From CAVUWL01 sp963700105 (GTDB lineage Bacteria > Actinomycetota > Thermoleophilia > Solirubrobacterales > 70-9): a stretch of DNA of 64,000 nucleotides. Both the position numbers and the translations under genes were made by a program. The notes below the pieces were generated by a model that was not told the origin of the DNA, searched no databases, and worked only from the letters and a program-made list of their open reading frames with translations. The first letter of the stretch is position 1; the number at the start of each line of letters is the position of its first letter. Shown here in pieces: positions 8,003-16,596 of this stretch. The DNA lies in assembly GCA_963700105.1 (NCBI GenBank), contig CAVOWL010000004.1:558001-622000 (forward strand), read 5' to 3'.

Positions 8003-8701
8003 CTACTTGCCAGATCCCTTCTTCGATCCTGGAGTCGTGGTGGTTTCAGGTTCGGGCGCCTGCGGATAGGCCTGGACCGCAAGGTTCCAGCTGGTCAGGC
8101 CAAAGGCCACGGTGGGAGCCGCGTTGTTTTTGGTCGGGGTGCCCGCGTACTCGATTGCGACCGTGTGCCCACCCTTGGTCAGGACGTCGGTCACCGTCAC
8201 CGAATGGGCGACGGCGGCCGCGGCGGGGCTACCGGTCGTGGTGGTGGCGAAATTGACTTTCGCGACGACATAATCATCGACCAGGATCTCGATCGGGCAG
8301 GCTTCTCCAGCGACCGCTGAGGTGCAGGTCGCCTGCCCCGAGAAGGTGATCACCGCGGGGCCGGTTCCCTTTGTAGCGAACGAGGTAAACGCGGTCGGGA
8401 TGTAGCCGGGGGCGGTCGTTTTGGTCGGTCCGAAGGGCGAGTTGCTGGCCGCGATCGAGGCCACCGGCGTGAGGGGGGCGGTGGCTTTTTTGACGTAAAG
8501 GTTGCCTGCAGCCTTTTTCTTCAGGTAAAGACCCGATGCCTGCCGATTTGAGAGGTACAGATGTGCCGCCCTCTTGGGGGTCAGAAACGACCCTGCAAAG
8601 GACGGCGTCACGGCAAGCGCCGTGGCGACAACGGCCGCCAGCCCGATCGCAGTCGCTGCGCGGGGTGCTGAGAGTTTTCGCTTGAGCAATTGAACCTCCA
8701 T
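8003..8701 (-). CDS. exported protein of unknown function with LYL repeats
   Basis: 232 residues with a signal peptide (basic start, then AIGLAAVVATALAVTPSFA). After cleavage, three short repeats of the form xLYLxxxxA occur in a row (HLYLSNRQA, GLYLKKKAA, NLYVKKATA). The rest is a Thr/Ala/Gly-rich beta-type domain with two Cys (about residues 126 and 135) and a Thr-Pro, Lys-rich tail. I do not recognise the family. It is divergent from pstS, with about 130 bases between them, so the two could share regulation. The start ATG at 8699-8701 directly precedes the basic region. Confidence 0.7.
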   Translation of the reverse strand: MEVQLLKRKLSAPRAATAIGLAAVVATALAVTPSFAGSFLTPKRAAHLYLSNRQASGLYLKKKAAGNLYVKKATAPLTPVASIAASNSPFGPTKTTAPGYIPTAFTSFATKGTGPAVITFSGQATCTSAVAGEACPIEILVDDYVVAKVNFATTTTGSPAAAAVAHSVTVTDVLTKGGHTVAIEYAGTPTKNNAAPTVAFGLTSWNLAVQAYPQAPEPETTTTPGSKKGSGK

Positions 8702-8758
8702 GGTTGATGGCCTCGCTGGAAAGACCTGTTCTGTACAAAGAGGGTCAATAAACTACAG

Positions 8759-8771
8759 AAGCTGCTAGCTT
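8759..8771. promoter_or_regulatory. palindrome between exported-protein gene and pstS
   Basis: AAGCT-GCT-AGCTT, a perfect inverted repeat with 5-base arms, in the 128-base divergent spacer. It is about 60 bases before the pstS start. No clear PHO box (direct repeats of GTTCAC type) is visible. Confidence 0.25.
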
Positions 8772-8829
8772 ATGTCGAGTAAGCCAGTCAAAAAGCTCGT
8801 CATAACCTCTGCGGAAAGGATCACAATCG

Positions 8830-9660
8830 ATGAGACTCAGGACCCTCGCCATCGCGGCGACCGCCCTCGCTGGGCTGGCTGTTCCGGCGTCGGCCAGCGC
8901 CTCGACCCTGATCGGGTCGGGCTCCGTGGCCGCTCAGCCGGTGCTCGAAGCACTGTTTAAGAGCTACACGAAGACGGTCAGCCACTCGACCCACTTCACC
9001 TACACCCCCGACGGCGGCAACACCGGCGTCAAGGATGTCCAGAGCGGCAAAAGCCAGTTTGCTGGCCAGTCGCGGGCGCCACTGCCAAGCGACACCGGGA
9101 CGACCTATTACGAGCTCTACCTCGACGGGCTCTGCATTGACGTCAACCCCGCCAACAAACTGAGCAACATCACCACCGAACAACTCCGCCAGATCTATCT
9201 CGGCCAAACGACCAACTGGGGCTCGGTGAGTGGATCGGGACTGAGCACCACAATCGACCCCGTCGGCCGCGACACCAACGGCGGCACCTACACGTTCTTT
9301 CTGCAGGCCGTTCTCGACGAACATGCCCCCTCCTCGGTCGTCAACGCGCTGACCGCTGACGGGCTGGTGATTAACGCGGTCAAGCAGGACCCCAACGCGA
9401 TCGGCTATGCCGGACTCGCCTGGCAGCAAAGGGGCGTCAGGTCGGTGGACGTGAACGGGGTTTCCTGCACCCCAAAGAACGTCAACAAGAAGTTCACCTA
9501 CCCGTTGACCCGCTACATCTACCTGGTATTGCCGACGGCGAACCCGAGCAAAGAAGTGGAGAAATTCCTCGACTGGGCCCGGACCAGCCCGGTCGCCGGT
9601 GAAGTAATCGATAAGGCCGGCGGGGTGGCCGTCTTCAACAAGAAGGCAAAGAAGCACTAG
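8830..9660 (+). CDS. pstS: phosphate ABC transporter substrate-binding protein PstS
   Basis: 276 residues. A signal peptide MRLRTLAIAATALAGLAVPASA is followed by LIGSGSVAAQPVLEALFKSY, the phosphate-binding first loop of the PstS family; later GRDTNGGTYTFFLQAV and NAIGYAGLAW match the other ligand loops. The ribosome site GGAAAGGA lies about 9 bases before ATG. It has no lipobox, so is either free or retained by its N-terminus. First gene of the phosphate import cluster; its stop is immediately followed by the GTG of pstC. Confidence 0.92.
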   Translation: MRLRTLAIAATALAGLAVPASASASTLIGSGSVAAQPVLEALFKSYTKTVSHSTHFTYTPDGGNTGVKDVQSGKSQFAGQSRAPLPSDTGTTYYELYLDGLCIDVNPANKLSNITTEQLRQIYLGQTTNWGSVSGSGLSTTIDPVGRDTNGGTYTFFLQAVLDEHAPSSVVNALTADGLVINAVKQDPNAIGYAGLAWQQRGVRSVDVNGVSCTPKNVNKKFTYPLTRYIYLVLPTANPSKEVEKFLDWARTSPVAGEVIDKAGGVAVFNKKAKKH

Positions 9661-10662
9661 GTGGAGGAGGAGTTCCTCCCCGAGTACGAGTACGGGCCCA
9701 AGTGGTCAGACCAGCGCGTCGGGCGAATGCTCGGCGCGTTGGTCTGTGCTGTGGTGGCGCTGCTTTTGGCGATGATCGTCGCCGTATTCGTGCGGGCATG
9801 GCCGTCCTTTGCCCATAATGGGCTGGCCTGGTTCGGTTCGGGCGGCAGCGTCGATGCTCAGTTCAATGCGATCACCCTCTCCAGCCAATCGGGTGGATCT
9901 GCGGTCTACACCTTCCACGCCTGGCCGCTGATCTGGAGCACGATCCTGATCGTCGGCGCGTCGGTCACGATCGGCCTCTTCTGCTCCCTTTTCATTTCCG
10001 TCTTCATCGTCGAGTTCGCCCCGGAGTGGATGCGCAGCGTGCTCGAGCCGGTGATCCGATTTTTGGCCAGCGTCCCCTCGGTGATCTACGGATTGCTCGG
10101 CGTGCTGGTGCTTGTGCCGTTCATCGGCAACCACCTTGTAACCGAGCACGAAAAGGCCGCGGTCGCGGGCGTTATCACCCTCAGCGGCTACAGCCTACTG
10201 GCCGCAGTCCTGATTCTCACCGTGATGATTTCCCCGCTGATGATCTCGATCTTTTGCGACGGGCTGCGGTCGGTGCGACCGGGGTGGCTTGAGGGCTCAC
10301 TGGCGCTCGGGGTCAACCGCTGGCGGACGATGTGGAAGATCGCGGTCCGTACGGCCCGGCCTGCGATCGTCGCCGGAACGGTGCTTGCAGTAGCCCGAGC
10401 GATCGGCGAGTCGGTGATGCTGGCGATGGTCTCGGGTTCGGTCGGCTTCGCGCCCAACCCCGCCGACGGCCTGACCTTTATCTATGAGCCCTCGCGTCCA
10501 CTGGCGCCGACGATCGTCGAGAACATCGACCAGCTGAGCTCCAAGCCGGCGAACGCAACCCTTTTTGCGATCGCCGCAGTCCTGCTCTTCTCGGCTGCCT
10601 TCTTCTCCCTGAGCGGTTGGGCCGCGCGGCAGGCGATGGGCAAATACGGGGCAACCGCCTGA
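9661..10662 (+). CDS. pstC: phosphate ABC transporter permease PstC
   Basis: 333 residues with a GTG start abutting the pstS stop. A cytoplasmic acidic N-terminus precedes the first helix LGALVCAVVALLLAMIVAVFV; then FLASVPSVIYGLLGVLVLVPF, the typical PstC helix, and the permease loop GSLALGVNRWRTMWKIAVRTA. A periplasmic insert of about 45 residues between helices 1 and 2 is usual for PstC. The stop overlaps the pstA start (TGATG). Confidence 0.94.
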   Translation: MEEEFLPEYEYGPKWSDQRVGRMLGALVCAVVALLLAMIVAVFVRAWPSFAHNGLAWFGSGGSVDAQFNAITLSSQSGGSAVYTFHAWPLIWSTILIVGASVTIGLFCSLFISVFIVEFAPEWMRSVLEPVIRFLASVPSVIYGLLGVLVLVPFIGNHLVTEHEKAAVAGVITLSGYSLLAAVLILTVMISPLMISIFCDGLRSVRPGWLEGSLALGVNRWRTMWKIAVRTARPAIVAGTVLAVARAIGESVMLAMVSGSVGFAPNPADGLTFIYEPSRPLAPTIVENIDQLSSKPANATLFAIAAVLLFSAAFFSLSGWAARQAMGKYGATA

Positions 10663-11663
10663 TGGAGGCATCGCTCACCACGCCAGCTGGGGGCGGCCCC
10701 CCGCCGGCTTCCCCCCAATCGCCGCGACCCGGCAAGGGCGCGGAGGGAAGCGCCGCCTGGCGCCTCTCTGATCGCATCGGGCTGGCAATCTGCTGGGCGC
10801 TCGGCCTCCTCTTTTGCGCGATCGCCGTTGCAATCGTTGTCTACCTTCTGATCAAAGGCCTCAGCTACCTGAAGCCCTCAATGCTCGTGACGCCGGCGAC
10901 ATCGGGCTTCACCGAAAGCCAGACCGGCGGGTTCTCCGAAGCCCTGCTCGGCACCCTGATTGTCGCTGTGATGGGAATCTCAATCGCGGTGCCGGTGGGA
11001 GTTGGGGTCGCGGTCTGGCTGGTCGAGTACGGTCGGCCCCGGGCACTCGCGCGGATCACCGAATCGACGATCGAGGCGATCGCCGGCATCCCCTCGATCG
11101 TCCTGGCGCTGTTTGGGACCGTGATCTTCTCCAACACCTTGCTTGGCTTCTTCAGCCGCACGACCGAAGGCGTCGTCTTGGGAAGATCCTTTTTCGCCGC
11201 CTCGGCGATGCTCTCCCTGGTGGCTTTACCGCTGGTTGTCGCGAACACTCGAGAGGGGCTGCGGGCCATCCCAAAGCACGTTAGAGAGGCCTCCTACGCG
11301 GTCGGCAAGACAAAAATTGCGACGACCCGACGGATCCTGCTCCCGGCCAGCCGCCCTCAGCTGGCGACCGGGACGATGCTCGGCCTCGGCCGCATCATCG
11401 GCGACACGGCGATCATCTTGGTCCTCCTCGGCGCGACCCAGAACTTCGCCCCGGTGGGGGGCACCTTCCCCCTCAACTACCTGCGCGGGGCAGGGACGAC
11501 GCTGACCAACTTCGTCTATGAATCGTCCCCCACCGGCAATCTCAACCAACCCCAGAAGGCCTACGCGGCGGCCTTCGTGCTGCTGATGATTGTGCTGGCT
11601 TTGAATGCCGCCGTCGACGTTGTCCACCGCCGCGCGAAGAGGACCGGCACATGGAGTTCGTGA
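10662..11663 (+). CDS. pstA: phosphate ABC transporter permease PstA
   Basis: 333 residues. ATG at 10662 shares its A with the pstC stop; an in-frame GTG/ATG 15 codons earlier is less likely. The N-terminus is Pro/Gly rich, followed by six helices, including IAGIPSIVLALFGTVIF, the conserved PstA helix, and the coupling loop EASYAVGKTKIATTRRILLP. Together with PstC it forms the phosphate channel. It overlaps pstB by 13 bases. Confidence 0.94.
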   Translation: MEASLTTPAGGGPPPASPQSPRPGKGAEGSAAWRLSDRIGLAICWALGLLFCAIAVAIVVYLLIKGLSYLKPSMLVTPATSGFTESQTGGFSEALLGTLIVAVMGISIAVPVGVGVAVWLVEYGRPRALARITESTIEAIAGIPSIVLALFGTVIFSNTLLGFFSRTTEGVVLGRSFFAASAMLSLVALPLVVANTREGLRAIPKHVREASYAVGKTKIATTRRILLPASRPQLATGTMLGLGRIIGDTAIILVLLGATQNFAPVGGTFPLNYLRGAGTTLTNFVYESSPTGNLNQPQKAYAAAFVLLMIVLALNAAVDVVHRRAKRTGTWSS

Positions 11664-12589
11664 ACCCACCGCCACCTCCGATCCGCCGCCTCGAGCTCGA
11701 CGACCCGGCCGCGGCGCAAGAGGTGGCAGCGCCCGCTCATTCCACCAACGGCCACGGCAGTAACAACGGCAATGGCATCATCGCGCCAGGTGGCTTCACC
11801 GCGGCGCGGCGCTCAATCGGCGCCCCCCAATTCTCGATTCGTCGCATGGAGATTGACAACCTCTCGGTCTCCTACGCGCACCGCGATGCGGTCAAATCGG
11901 TCTCCTTGCCGGTTCGCCAGGGGGAGGTGTTGGCGATGATCGGCCCCTCGGGCTGCGGCAAGACAACGCTGCTGCGCTCGCTCAACCGCCTCACCGAGCT
12001 GACCCCGAAAACGACGCTGAGCGGCCGCATCCTGCTCGATGACGTCGATATCAGGCTGATCGAGCCGACCTCGCTGCGGCGCCGGGTGACGATGGTCTTC
12101 CAGCAGCCCAACCCGTTCCCGATGAGCATTTTCGACAACATCGCCTACGTCTTGCGCGAGCAGGGCTCCCGTCGCATGCGCAAGAAGGTCCTTGCGCCAA
12201 CGGTCTACAGCGCGCTCGATCGAGCCGGGCTCCTCGAGGAGGTAAAAGACAACCTCAACCACCCGGCGCTCAAACTCTCCGGCGGCCAGCAGCAGCGGCT
12301 ATGCATCGCCCGGGCGCTCGCCGCCGATCCCGAGGTGCTCTTACTCGATGAGCCCTGCTCAGCTCTTGACCCGCAGTCGACCCAAGTGATCGAGGACCTG
12401 ATCGTCAGGCTCCGCGACGACGTCGCGGTCGTGATCGTTACCCACAATCTCCAACAGGCCTACCGGGTAGCCGATCACGTCGCCTTCATGTACCTGGGAG
12501 AGCTGGTCGAGTACAACAGCGCCACGGCGCTCTTCGGGGCGCCCCGCGAAAAACGAACCCAGGATTACGTCAGCGGTGCGTTCGGCTAG
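11651..12589 (+). CDS. pstB: phosphate ABC transporter ATPase PstB
   Basis: 312 residues. Walker A GPSGCGKTT (98-106), FQQPNPFPMSIFDNIAY (the PstB-specific Q-loop region), signature LSGGQQQRLCIARAL, Walker B VLLLDEPCSALDP and switch His in VTHNLQQAYRVAD are intact. It carries a Pro/Asn-rich N-terminal extension of about 65 residues before the usual PstB start (MEIDNLSVSY, ATG near 11846), so translation could begin at either place; the upstream ATG overlaps pstA and fits coupling. It overlaps the following small lipoprotein by 14 bases. Confidence 0.93.
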   Translation: MEFVNPPPPPIRRLELDDPAAAQEVAAPAHSTNGHGSNNGNGIIAPGGFTAARRSIGAPQFSIRRMEIDNLSVSYAHRDAVKSVSLPVRQGEVLAMIGPSGCGKTTLLRSLNRLTELTPKTTLSGRILLDDVDIRLIEPTSLRRRVTMVFQQPNPFPMSIFDNIAYVLREQGSRRMRKKVLAPTVYSALDRAGLLEEVKDNLNHPALKLSGGQQQRLCIARALAADPEVLLLDEPCSALDPQSTQVIEDLIVRLRDDVAVVIVTHNLQQAYRVADHVAFMYLGELVEYNSATALFGAPREKRTQDYVSGAFG

Positions 12590-12770
12590 CGCGATCCGAG
12601 CCGGACTGCTGGTCCTCTGCGGCTTGGCGCTGCTGGGGACCCTTGGCGGCTGCACGACCACGCAGGAAACCGCCGCGCGGGTGCGGGCCAAGTCCGAGCG
12701 GATTCTCGATGCACGCAAGCAAGAACTGAAACAGCGCGCGAAGACCAAGACGAAGGGAAACCAAAGGTGA
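12576..12770 (+). CDS. small lipoprotein of the pst cluster
   Basis: 64 residues with a GTG start inside the end of pstB. The signal peptide AGLLVLCGLALLGTLGGC has a clear lipobox (LGGC, Cys about residue 26), leaving a charged mature part of about 40 residues that is probably one helix (ARVRAKSERILDARKQELKQ). No family recognised. Its stop overlaps the next GTG (GTGA). Coupling on both sides argues that it is a real gene and co-expressed with the importer. Confidence 0.7.
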   Translation: MRSASAIRAGLLVLCGLALLGTLGGCTTTQETAARVRAKSERILDARKQELKQRAKTKTKGNQR

Positions 12771-13435
12771 GCGACCAGATTTTGCCGACCCAGCCCGACC
12801 TGACGCAGCCAACCTTGCCGACCCAGCCGATGGCGGCTCGGCCGGTTGTAAACCCAGCCCACTACCAACCCTGCGAGGAGTGCGGGGCGCTGCTTGACTC
12901 CCAGCAGCGCTACTGCGTGAACTGCGCGGCGCGGCGCGCCAACGGCTCCAATCCCTCCTCGCGCTACTTCGCCGCGATGAGCAAACGGTCACGTCGGCAG
13001 CCAGCTCGCCAGCCCCAAAAACCTTCCGGCAGCCGGGCGGCAGCGGTCGGCTTCTTCGCGCTGCTGCCGATCGCGGTTGCACTCGGTGTCGTGGTCGGAC
13101 ACAGTGGCTCAAGCAATAACGACCAGGCGATCCTGGAAGCGCTTCGCCGCCAGGACGCCGCGGCTGCGAGCACCTCCGCCGCGGGGAACGCCACCGCCTC
13201 GACCAAAAAGAACGCCGGCGCTGCGAAAAAGGCCGGAAGCGCCTCAGGCAAGGGCCATAGCAAGATCCTCGCCAACACCCCTGACGGACCGATCCACCAA
13301 GCCCTCGGCTACGTGCCAACCAAGCATGAAACCAAGGTCGATACCGAACTGGTCAAAAAAAACGCCAAAGAGGTCGGCAAGAACTACAGCAAAGCGGAGC
13401 AGAACCTGCCCGACGTGATCGTGGTCGGCAAATGA
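12767..13435 (+). CDS. zinc-ribbon membrane protein
   Basis: 222 residues. A Pro/Gln/Thr-rich start is followed by a zinc ribbon with Cys 36, 39, 50 and 53 (CEECG and YCVNC), a basic stretch, one membrane helix (AAAVGFFALLPIAVALGVVVG, quoted short: FFALLPIAVALGVVVG), a probable coiled coil (DQAILEALRRQDAAAA), an Ala/Lys-rich linker and a C-terminal domain of about 60 residues. The ribbon would be cytoplasmic and the C-terminus outside. Function unknown. GTG start overlaps the lipoprotein stop. Confidence 0.75.
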   Translation: MSDQILPTQPDLTQPTLPTQPMAARPVVNPAHYQPCEECGALLDSQQRYCVNCAARRANGSNPSSRYFAAMSKRSRRQPARQPQKPSGSRAAAVGFFALLPIAVALGVVVGHSGSSNNDQAILEALRRQDAAAASTSAAGNATASTKKNAGAAKKAGSASGKGHSKILANTPDGPIHQALGYVPTKHETKVDTELVKKNAKEVGKNYSKAEQNLPDVIVVGK

Positions 13436-13494
13436 TCGCAATCGTCCGACGACGGCAAGACGTGCGGGTCACAAACGAGGGGAGCTGACTGGCG

Positions 13495-13893
13495 ATGAAG
13501 TCACTTAGTGAGATCGTGCGCCCCAGTGACCGAAGGCGGCGACGCCCGGCTCCCGCGCCAACAGCCCCTGCCGCCGTCAAGAACGAGGAAAACACCGACC
13601 TCCTCACCCAGCGAGACCGGCTCTTGGAGAAGTTCACGATCATGCAGGCCGACCTTGGGGGCGCCTTCTATGAGATGGCAATTCGCGACCATGTGCGCCT
13701 CGACGTCCTGACTCGCAAGGCAGCAGAGCTTCAGCGCGTCGACGCCGAGTTACTTGCGCTTGAGCGGGTGCTCGAGCTCGAACGTGCCGACGCCGCTGGC
13801 CTTTGCCCCAGCTGCGGCTCACCCTATGGCCACGCGGTGCGCTTTTGCGCGCAATGCGGGCACTCACTAGTTCCGATGGAGGCCACGCCATGA
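13495..13893 (+). CDS. coiled-coil zinc-ribbon protein
   Basis: 132 residues. Basic/Pro-rich N-terminus, a long predicted coiled coil (about residues 35-100, rich in Leu/Glu/Arg), then a C-terminal zinc ribbon with Cys 104, 107, 118 and 121 (CPSCG, CAQCG). No signal or membrane helix, so cytoplasmic. Its ribbon resembles that of the preceding membrane protein, suggesting the two act together. Its stop overlaps the ATG of the phosphoesterase. The preceding gap is 59 bases with GAGGGGAG as a ribosome site. Confidence 0.72.
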   Translation: MKSLSEIVRPSDRRRRRPAPAPTAPAAVKNEENTDLLTQRDRLLEKFTIMQADLGGAFYEMAIRDHVRLDVLTRKAAELQRVDAELLALERVLELERADAAGLCPSCGSPYGHAVRFCAQCGHSLVPMEATP

Positions 13894-15248
13894 AAGAGGC
13901 GCTGGGGCGGCCGTTTCGGCGCGCCATCGCCGCTGCTGCAACGATCACGGGCCGGCGTTTCGGAATGCTGGTCGCCTCCTCCTTAGTGGCGACCTCGGTC
14001 ATCGTCGCAAGCGCAATCACCAATCCCAGCAGCGACGGACCCCTCGCCGCACTCCTGGGCCGAAGCCTCGCCTCAAGCACCACCCCGCCGTCAAGCCCGG
14101 CCACGCCGGGCGCCGAATCCTCAACTTCACCGAGCTCTCCTGCCCAGACTGCTGCCCATAACGCTGTGAGAGCTTCGGGCGCCGCGCCCGCCTCCTCGGC
14201 GGCGGCGATCGGTACCCCCGAAGAAGAAGAAAGTTCCGAAGCAGGAGAAACCGAAGAAGAACCGGGCACGTCCACAACCCCTACCACCGCAACCGCGACG
14301 GCCGGTCGCATCAAGCACGTCTTCGTAATCTCACTCGCCAGTCCAGGCTATGAAGAGGCATTTGGCTCGGGCTCTGAGATGCCCTACCTCGCGGGCACGC
14401 TGCGCCCCCAGGGCGAGCTGCTCTCCGGGTACTCGCTGTTGGGGAGCTCCGGATTACCAAACGATATCGCGGCAATTAGCGGCCAACCTCCAAACCCCTC
14501 AACTCAAACTAACTGCTCGACCAACGCCGAATTCCCCCCCAAAACCGCGCCCAATAAAAGTGGTGTTGTTACGGCCTCGGGTTGCCTTTACCCGGTCGAA
14601 GCGCTGACCATCGCCGATCAATTGAGCAGCGGTGGCTTTCAGTGGAAGGCCTACATGGAGGGCATGGCGGGCACGGGGGGCAAACCGGAAAACTGCGTAC
14701 ACCCCAGCAGCGGCAGTGCCGAACCCCCCGCTGAGGGCGGCTACGCGGCGCGCCAGAACCCCTTCGTCTACTTCAATTCGCTGCTTGAGCTCGGCGCCTG
14801 CGCGAGCAGCGATGTGCCGCTCACCGAACTGGGCACCAACCTGGCGCAGGTCACTTCGACGCCGAATTACTCCTTCATCGCCCCCAGCCTCTGTGATGCG
14901 GGGGTCCCAGGCGAATGCCCCGACGGCGCGCCCAGCGGTCCCAGTAGCGCCGATGCCTTTCTATCCAAGTGGGTGCCCCAGATCCTTGCCTCCCCTGCCT
15001 ACCAAAAAGATGGCCTCCTGATGATCACTTTCGATGAAGCCCCTGCGAGCGGCACCCCGCCCAAGGTCGGAACGCTCTTGCTCTCGCCTTTCGTCACCCA
15101 TAACACGACCGACGCCAGCCCCTACAACCCCTACTCACTGCTGCGCTCAACTGAGGATCTCTTCGGGCTCACCTATCTGGGCGAGGCGAAGGGCTCAAAA
15201 GTGGGCTCCTTTGCTCCGGCGCTACTCGGAGAAACAGGCGGCGATTAG
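13890..15248 (+). CDS. membrane-anchored phosphoesterase family protein
   Basis: 452 residues from ATG 13890 (ATGA overlap). A single N-terminal helix (about 25-45) is followed by a Ser/Thr/Pro/Glu-rich linker of about 90 residues and a catalytic domain of the phosphoesterase family that includes phospholipase C and acid phosphatase AcpA: IKHVFVISLASPGYEEAF at its start, FIAPSLCDAG, and LLMITFDEA before the C-terminal VGTLLLSPFVT. The domain would face outward. In this operon it may release phosphate from organic esters for PstS. The usual ENRSFDH motif is changed to SPGYEEAFG, so catalysis is not certain. Confidence 0.8.
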   Translation: MKEALGRPFRRAIAAAATITGRRFGMLVASSLVATSVIVASAITNPSSDGPLAALLGRSLASSTTPPSSPATPGAESSTSPSSPAQTAAHNAVRASGAAPASSAAAIGTPEEEESSEAGETEEEPGTSTTPTTATATAGRIKHVFVISLASPGYEEAFGSGSEMPYLAGTLRPQGELLSGYSLLGSSGLPNDIAAISGQPPNPSTQTNCSTNAEFPPKTAPNKSGVVTASGCLYPVEALTIADQLSSGGFQWKAYMEGMAGTGGKPENCVHPSSGSAEPPAEGGYAARQNPFVYFNSLLELGACASSDVPLTELGTNLAQVTSTPNYSFIAPSLCDAGVPGECPDGAPSGPSSADAFLSKWVPQILASPAYQKDGLLMITFDEAPASGTPPKVGTLLLSPFVTHNTTDASPYNPYSLLRSTEDLFGLTYLGEAKGSKVGSFAPALLGETGGD

Positions 15249-15279
15249 GGCGCAACCTAGGTTGAGCTGACCGCGCCCT
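15247..15279 (+). terminator. stem-loop after phosphoesterase
   Basis: AGGGCGC (15247-15253) pairs with GCGCCCT (15273-15279); the loop contains a second small palindrome AACCTAGGTT. It starts on the stop codon of the phosphoesterase, is followed by GAAA rather than a T run, and probably marks the end of the pst transcript. Confidence 0.4.
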
Positions 15280-15474
15280 GAAACAGCCGACTCGGGCGGC
15301 GATGACAACCGAATTGCTGCTGCCGAAAAGCGCTATTGCGCGATCGCGGGGCCGAAGAGGCGCGGATTAGATCGCCACCGTTCGCCGGCCACCAGACATC
15401 AACTCTAAGCCTGGCTACCCATCCGGTCAACCCCGACCGCGGAGCCGCATTGGAGACTGAAAAGCGCCGCTCGG

Positions 15475-16509
15475 CTAGGGCAACTGGTTGAGGAAATCAC
15501 CGATCGCGGCGCCAAAATAGGGCGAGTAGAGTCGGGTGTAGTTGTGGGCGTAGCCGTAACTAGTTACCCCATCGATGTATTTGTGATTGGCGATCCAGGC
15601 ACCGCCGCTTGAGCCAGCGGCCATGTTGCAGCGGCTGGGTACGGTCGGCGGCCCCTGCAGTGCGCTCGTCAGCGGGTCGCTACCCAGGCCATGGGTCCGA
15701 CAGGAACGCAGTTCTTCACCGCCAAGGGCTCCGGCCGGATAGCCGAAGATCTGAAAGGCGGTGAATCTCGAGACTTCCGTCTCATACCCCCTTGAGCCAA
15801 CCACGCTTGCCAGGGTGCCATACCGATTGGGCTTTACCAAAAGCGCGGCGACGTCGAAGTCGGTGTTTTCTGAACGCCGCCATTCGGGGGTGGTGAATAC
15901 CTGCTCGGCCGAGAAGGTTCCGAAGGGGCGCCGTCCATGTCCATAGGCGGGGATGAAGATCAGGTCCCTGCCCCAATGGCGATCCTCCAACACGCAGTGC
16001 CCGGCCGTGAGCACAATCGACCCACTCGGGGTATTGAGCGAGGTACCAGAACACGAGTATGGGCCCTGGACCGGATCGAGGCCAAAAACACGCCCATTGG
16101 TGCGGTCTTCGACGGTTGAGGCATTGGCGATGCTGATGCTGCTTGCACGAGCGCCCCCTGAATCCCGGAAGCGACGCAACGGCGGGCGCCCCGCTACTCG
16201 ACGCGCCGGGCCTGAGGCAACTGCCGCGGTCAGCTGGGGCATACCCAAAGCTCGGGCCGGGTTCAGCTGGCCTGAGTCTGCCAGTGCCCGGCGCCGCAGC
16301 CGCGGGCCCCAAAGCCGCGCGGCGCTGGCTGCTCCCGCGACCCGATGGGCGATTGGAGAACTGGCCTCTGCGAGCCCGGCGCCGACCAGCGACAGCAGAA
16401 CGATCGCAGGCAGCGCCCACAGCTGTCCACGCCCCAAATTCACGGCGGAATCGTCCCACACCGAGGGCCTCAATGCCAGCTGAAATCCGATCCTCGTCGC
16501 GGCATTCAA
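15475..16509 (-). CDS. secreted trypsin-like serine protease
   Basis: 344 residues from the furthest ATG; GTG near 16443 (VNLGRGQLW) is an alternative that puts the signal peptide closer to the start. The signal helix ALPAIVLLSLVGAGLAEA is followed by a propeptide-like basic region. The catalytic triad is visible: His171 in LTAGHC, Asp in ENTDFDVAAL (about 217-219) and Ser301 in AAGSSGGAW. Cys pairs near 153/172 and 270/294 could form disulfides. The layout is that of S1/V8-type extracellular proteases of actinobacteria. Convergent with the pst cluster. Confidence 0.87.
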   Translation of the reverse strand: MNAATRIGFQLALRPSVWDDSAVNLGRGQLWALPAIVLLSLVGAGLAEASSPIAHRVAGAASAARLWGPRLRRRALADSGQLNPARALGMPQLTAAVASGPARRVAGRPPLRRFRDSGGARASSISIANASTVEDRTNGRVFGLDPVQGPYSCSGTSLNTPSGSIVLTAGHCVLEDRHWGRDLIFIPAYGHGRRPFGTFSAEQVFTTPEWRRSENTDFDVAALLVKPNRYGTLASVVGSRGYETEVSRFTAFQIFGYPAGALGGEELRSCRTHGLGSDPLTSALQGPPTVPSRCNMAAGSSGGAWIANHKYIDGVTSYGYAHNYTRLYSPYFGAAIGDFLNQLP

Positions 16510-16596
16510 GCCGCGCCACCGGCAGGTAAATCACGGTTGAGGGCGAAACCTCCACCCGTAGGGTCTCGCCCCCAAACACGCACGAAAGGGTTAGCA

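Noticed and set aside
7654..8082. 142-codon minus-strand open frame across the small ORF and terminator
   Set aside because: Antisense to the small ORF, runs through a perfect terminator hairpin and gives low-complexity, Gly/Ala/Arg-rich sequence without a ribosome site.
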